A stretch of DNA of 64,000 nucleotides, from positions 1,674,001 to 1,738,000 of the forward strand of contig NW_025408679.1 in the NCBI RefSeq assembly GCF_020360975.1. The letters are read 5' to 3'. Below, piece by piece: positions 60,251 to 64,000 of the stretch. The notes beneath the pieces are model-generated. The model was not told the DNA's origin. It saw only the letters and a program-made list of their open reading frames with translations, and made no database searches. The position numbers and the translations under genes were made by a program. The stretch is from Hirsutella rhossiliensis. Its lineage: Eukaryota > Ascomycota > Sordariomycetes > Hypocreales > Ophiocordycipitaceae. The first letter of the stretch is position 1, and every line of letters starts with the position of its first letter.

Positions 60251-60700
60251 CCAAGTCGAGTTTGCGTCACTTCTCGCCTGTTTTCTTGTCTTCCGGGAAG
60301 CATGATTCGGTGCTCCTTGCGCAAGTGGTTGACAATGGCGGATGAACCGCCAGAGTAATTGTACTTTTTGGCTCTTTTCTTATTCCAGCAGGGTTGACAG
60401 TGCCACCATTTCGTCCCGTTTGCGTCGGTCCAAGCTGCCGCATAATTTTTCCCCTTCCTCTCTTCGGCAAAATTGCCAAACGGGCGAAATATGCTGGCGG
60501 CAACTGTTCAGTGGGGACAAAGTGGACGGTGTTGGCGATGATGAGGCGGCAGTGTCACTTGCGCAGTCGGCCGCATCCGCCTGAGTGAAGTTGTCCATGA
60601 TGTCGCGAACTTGGAGGCGATCAGATACTGAAGAAACGTCTTGGGCGTGTCGAAGTCGGCAATCTTGGTACGGGAACGACCGCAACTACGGAACAGGAGT
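60250..60700 (-). pseudogene. hAT transposase N-terminal region with BED zinc finger
   Basis: On the minus strand near 60445-60300 the frame gives WTDANGTKWWHCQPC and then YNYSGGSSAIVNHLRKEH. This is a BED zinc finger, C-x2-C with H-x4-H after a YSGG turn. Upstream (to about 60700) is a Ser/Thr/Asp-rich N-terminus (VRDIMDNFTQADAAD) in another frame. The finger binds element DNA. It belongs with the C-terminal half at 58953-59768; the core between them is gone. Confidence 0.6.
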
Positions 60701-61334
60701 CATTGCCGTAGAAATTGGGACACTGCAAAGCGCGACGAGGCCCTGATAAAATAGTCTGGCGCGTCACGGCGCGATTCATACGCATGCAAGCGTGAATTCG
60801 GTTCAGTAAAGCGCTCAAGAGACTGCAGCTCTTTGTTCCGGCTCGCTATTGGTCAAGTTGGTCAGATTAAGGCCAAAATCGGGCGTCCCAGAATGAGCTT
60901 GACGTCCAATCACATCCCTCAAGGTTGGATGATTGGAAGCCGGTGGCTTGCTTCATCAAGACTAGTCGAGCGGTAAAGTTCAGTGATCGTGAAGCGGTCT
61001 GGCGATTGGAGAGCGCAATAAATATTGCACATCTGATCTGCTTTTACCCTGTCGCGTCTGTTTCGTGTTTGTCGGCGGGGGGCAAGGTGAACTGAGGAAA
61101 GGCTTCAACGTCAAGTTCTGCCTAGCAGAGAGTATGGGAAGTGTGACCAGATGCTACCCTAAAGACATGAGATGAAAGCTACGCAGAGGCTCGTTCTGCC
61201 CTGGCAACACTTGGATATCTCGTAAGAGCTAGATGGTTTGTAAAATTGAGCAAGAACGCATCCCGCCGTTTAATCAGCGATTGACTCGTTGTAAGTAGGC
61301 CAGGAATTACGTTAATGGTCAAACGTCCAAGTTT
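60701..61334. other. Non-coding interior of the hAT element
   Basis: Between the BED region and the right subterminal repeats no coding motif is recognised. Confidence 0.4.
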
Positions 61335-61595
61335 AGCTCTATCACACTCGTCACACTCGTCACACTGATGGTGACACTGATAGTGCGCGACGCTCGCACT
61401 GAACTATGGGGCAGTTTGACGGGAGCCGCACTGAGCCAGCAGTGTGGCGGGGGAAGCCTCACTGAACCAGCAGTGTGGAGGGGGAGGCCTCACTGGACCA
61501 GCAGTGCGTTGCCAAACGGTTACACTGCACTGGCAGTGTGCTGACTAAGCAGTGCAAACTGCAGTGTGCACTAATAGTGCGCTAAACGGTCTGCA
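61335..61595. repeat. Right subterminal CAGTG/CACTG repeat array of the hAT element
   Basis: Repeated CACTGA-CCAGCAGTGTGG units and CACTCGTCA triplets in direct order, probably transposase-binding repeats. Confidence 0.85.
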
Positions 61596-62099
61596 CTTCT
61601 GCGTCGACCTGCACCTCCGACGTTTTTAAGTGTGCAGCGTGCGGTGGAAAAGGAGCACACAAAGCTACAGATCCTGGGTGCCCGGTGTATCGCCGGGAAC
61701 TCGCCAAGTTACGACCGACACCTTACTAACATACATCCTCTGTCTTAACCTTTTCTTTTCAGCACAAACCCTCTACCTATACCTGTGGTTGCCCCACAGC
61801 TGGTAGGTTAGCTACACCGGACGGCTAAAGGCAGGTGGACTCTTCGTCAAATGCGGCGGAGGAGAGTGGTCTGTACCTCATCAGACAGGCTCCAGAATTG
61901 GAAAGGGACAGGTCAAATGAGCAAGAGACGGATTGAAGGATGTAAGAGAAATTTAGGCATTAGATCGGGACGAATTCCTTGGGCTCGGAACCGAGTATTG
62001 GACAACTCTAGATTAGGCTTAGCGAGTCTGACGCAGTGCCTCTGACTATCGTCAATGGCGAAATAAACATCATCAACGGTCTGCACTATTAGGAGCGCT
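61596..62099. other. Right end of the hAT element, non-coding
   Basis: Short frames only, ending in the inverted repeat TGCACTATTAGGAG. Confidence 0.5.
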
Positions 62100-62270
62100 G
62101 GTTTGATCTAAATGGAATTCATGAGCATCACTTCTACTTCCATAAAGCGGATGATTCGCCACCGCCATTTTACTGCGCGGAATTGCCTGCGAATACAATC
62201 TCAATACCCGGTGCTGCGCAATGACGCGGCCTTCTCCGCGGAACTTATGGAGAGAGACCCAGATGGTACG

Positions 62271-62624
62271 GTTAATTGCCGGGGCAATGGCCGGTGTTAC
62301 AGAAAGAACGATGTCACGTTGTTACGAGTCCTTAAGACGGAAGGTCTGGGCCTTGAGTGTTAAGGTGAAGAAGCCTCAATGTCATCGTCGCTGTCGTGGC
62401 TGCAATGCTTGCACCATCAGTTCATGTGATTAGTAAATCGTTCGCAGTGCCATATCCCAGAGTGCATGAGTATCACCTTTATCAGCGAATAGGGCTCTCG
62501 AGGGTCCCGACTTTCGGGCTTGTTGCGCTGACTCGGGGCTTGAGTAACCGCTCAGACAGTACAGACCCTCGAAGTTCCATTGTGCAGTACCCGTTGATCT
62601 TGGCGTGGGGCCACAGCAGCCCAA
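62271..62624. other. No supported gene
   Basis: Possible degraded host sequence. Short frames show no domains. Confidence 0.4.
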
Positions 62625-62950
62625 CTAAGCGTCTGATGCATACGCAGGGTTAATGGGTTGCTGTTGCCGTAGTTGTTCGTGGAGAATCTTGGTGATCGCC
62701 GGCGCTGGGTTGACGGGAAAGAGGCCTGTTTTTTCAAACGCCGCCATGATGTTATGCCGCGTGAAGCCAGCCTCGTAGACATCCTGAAATTCTGTGAGGA
62801 AATCGATCCGCGAAAATGTTATGTTGCCTTCTGCGAGTGATTTTCGGAGTGCTTTCTGATGTGCTGATTTTAGCGGTTGGAATACACCCACATCAAGCGG
62901 CTGCATGATGTGGGTGGAATGTGGAGGCAAAATGGCAATGATGATATAAA
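62625..62950 (-). pseudogene. pogo/Tigger-type transposase C-terminal fragment
   Basis: The minus strand reads LPPHSTHIMQPLDVGVFQPL, the hallmark block between the second and third catalytic residues of pogo-type DDE transposases. FEKTGLFPVNP, the typical tail motif, follows later. Only about 105 residues remain, and upstream catalytic regions are absent. It is different in sequence from the pogo copies at 18.3 kb and 41-46 kb, so it is a further family. No inverted repeat is seen. Confidence 0.8.
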
Positions 62951-63124
62951 ATGGGACTAGTTATATGCACAACAGGTTACGCTATGTGCACAGCAAAAAG
63001 TGGAGTAGTGTGGCTTGGTGGCGCAGGAGCGCCGATACCGCAAATTCCCGACCGTGACCTAAAGGCGCGCTCAAGCAAGGCCAGCTGTAAGTTGATGCGG
63101 CAAATTGAAGCTGGCCGAGATGCA
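62951..63124. other. Gap without gene
   Basis: Separates pogo and MULE fragments. No repeat was recognised. Confidence 0.4.
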
Positions 63125-64000
63125 TCAATACATACAGTAGAGGCACATTCTTAGAGTCGTACGGAGCGTCCTTTCGTCAATTAAAAGGCGATGGCAATGA
63201 CGGTAGCTATAAGAGGCCTTCCTTATGTAATTCCTCCTTAAACACTCCTCTTCCTCCATCTCCTCGTCCATCATATCAAAATCGGCTAGGGGGTCATCTT
63301 CATCCTTTGTATCCTCTTCTTTGTGACCGCGATGGGTTGAAGGCATCGTAATCCGCTGCGTATTCCACTGCGTAGCCTGCTGCGTGGCCTGATAACAGTG
63401 AATTGTGCCCTGCGTCTCGCCTGCGCCGGCAAGCTCATTGTCAGAGTCAGGCGTGCGGTGCCGCTGATATGCCCGTGGCATCTCTGTGCCTGGCTCGTAT
63501 GAGTCGCCATTAGCGTAAATGTATTCCAACGCCTGCCTCGTCACATCGGCGGCGTTAACAGCGGTGCTGCTGCCCCTGCCCCTGCCTTTGCCGCCAGCCT
63601 TGCTGTCAGCCTCGTGTTTTTTCGTGCTTGTGAGTGCCGCCGGCGCTGTTGACAGCGGTGGCCTTATAGCCTCGGCACGCTCGATCCTCTCAACGATCTC
63701 ATGTGCAGAGGGTTTACGCCTTGTGCTGCAGGCATCTTTCTCGAGGTTGGATGAGCCCTTTGGCCGGCCTTTACCGCGTACGGGTAGTGGATCGAGTGGA
63801 GCGTCGTTAGGGCTCGAGCCCCGAAGCTGCCGCTCGCGATGCCAGAACTCGTCAACGTCGGTCATTTCGAAAGGAATAGCGCCACGGGCACCAACGCCGG
63901 CGCCACGGGCATCCTTGAGCCGCTTGAAGATATCGTGACGGCATGGCAAGCCAAGGCTGGACTTAAAGCTACAGTGATGGAGAGGATCACAACTGCCAGG
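63125..64000 (-). pseudogene. MULE transposase C-terminal part with SWIM-type zinc finger, runs off the window
   Basis: Entering from the right edge, the minus strand reads LHHCSFKSSLGLPCRHDIF, a SWIM-like zinc finger of the kind found at the C-terminal end of Mutator-like (MULE/FAR1-type) transposases. DVDEFWHRERQL and DPLPVRGKGRPKGSSN follow, and CSTRRKPSAHE, the usual tail of fungal MULE proteins. The last 180 residues are charged and low-complexity, with an acidic run before a short basic end at 63125. The catalytic core would lie beyond 64000. Completeness cannot be judged. Confidence 0.6.

Larger units (their letters stand above)
58678..62100 (-). mobile_element. hAT transposon with exact 8-bp target-site duplication
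   Basis: The ends are CAGGGCTCCTAATAGTGCA and, inverted, TGCACTATTAGGAGCGCTG (one mismatch). GTTTGATC stands at 58670-58677 and 62101-62108, a perfect 8-bp duplication, diagnostic of hAT. Dense CAGTG/CACTG repeats fill both subterminal regions. Inside are the C-terminal half of a hAT transposase (58953-59768), a Copia leader-plus-gag scrap, and a BED zinc finger (about 60300-60445). Confidence 0.95.
58492..62270 (+). pseudogene. CFEM-like secreted protein gene interrupted by a hAT element
   Basis: ATG at 58492 opens MKILASSSLLVTLAVVSQSL, a clear signal peptide, then SSEQAVALIASLPACA. The LP-x-CA end resembles the start of a CFEM cysteine domain, as in fungal effectors and CFEM receptors. GTAAGG follows at 58612, and a likely intron ends TTTATAG near 58661. 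Exon 2 would begin VQRFD, and the hAT element sits within it (58678-62100). After the element the frame continues DLNGIHEHHFYFHKAD to a stop near 62230. The expected second cysteine (VQ-C) is Arg here, and later cysteines are few, so the CFEM call is tentative. Confidence 0.35.

Noticed and set aside
63519..63938. 139-codon plus-strand frame
   Set aside because: It is the antisense shadow of the MULE tail; the minus strand has the recognisable motifs.

Overview
The window is a transposon-dense accessory region of a filamentous ascomycete (Pezizomycotina). The evidence is a PCL-type cyclin, short GT..AG introns of 50-70 bp, an NB-ARC (NLR-like) gene, a fragment of a large fungus-specific protein, and a typical fungal transposon mix: Ty1/Copia, chromodomain Ty3/Gypsy, pogo/Fot1, hAT, MULE and a Tad-like LINE. 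Placement below that level (perhaps Sordariomycetes) is only a guess. No rRNA, tRNA or CRISPR array was found.

Layout. 1-6.8 kb: a Copia scrap, the one apparently intact host gene (a PCL/Pho80-like cyclin, minus strand), a LINE endonuclease scrap, a pseudogene of a large fungal protein, an NB-ARC pseudogene and two hAT relics. 6.8-20.2 kb: Copia-1 (minus), a hAT transposase N-terminus, Copia-2 (plus, with near-identical LTRs and a GGTCC target-site duplication) and a pogo element. 20.5-34.3 kb: a nested stack. Copia-A (minus) carries a chromodomain Gypsy (TSD CGGGT) in its leader, and the Gypsy 5' LTR carries a 1.5-kb non-autonomous LTR element (TSD TGTAG) with an array of small hairpins. 34.3-41.5 kb: a truncated second copy of Copia-1 and Copia-3 (minus, largely open reading frames). 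41.5-46.3 kb: two pogo-type elements, one with 79-bp terminal inverted repeats. 46.3-49.5 kb: relic host genes. 49.5-56.9 kb: a pseudokinase gene whose last intron holds a complete Copia-B (TSD TTTAG). 57-64 kb: a CFEM-like secreted-protein exon broken by a hAT element (8-bp TSD GTTTGATC), then pogo and MULE fragments.

How the parts relate. Several host-like genes are cut by mobile elements with clear duplications, so the insertions can be ordered. Copia-A and Copia-B are two copies of one family and share odd features: a reverse-transcriptase box reading Q-T-D-D and a zinc knuckle in Cys-Cys-Cys-His order. Three Copia-type primer sites look like half-tRNA-iMet priming, and a fourth (Copia-2) fits half-tRNA-Lys. 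Most coding breaks are one-base frame changes, often at homopolymers, and related copies differ in the same way. Part of the apparent decay may therefore be sequence error. C-to-T (RIP-like) decay is not obvious by eye.

All calls come from reading the sequence and recognising motifs; no database search was made.
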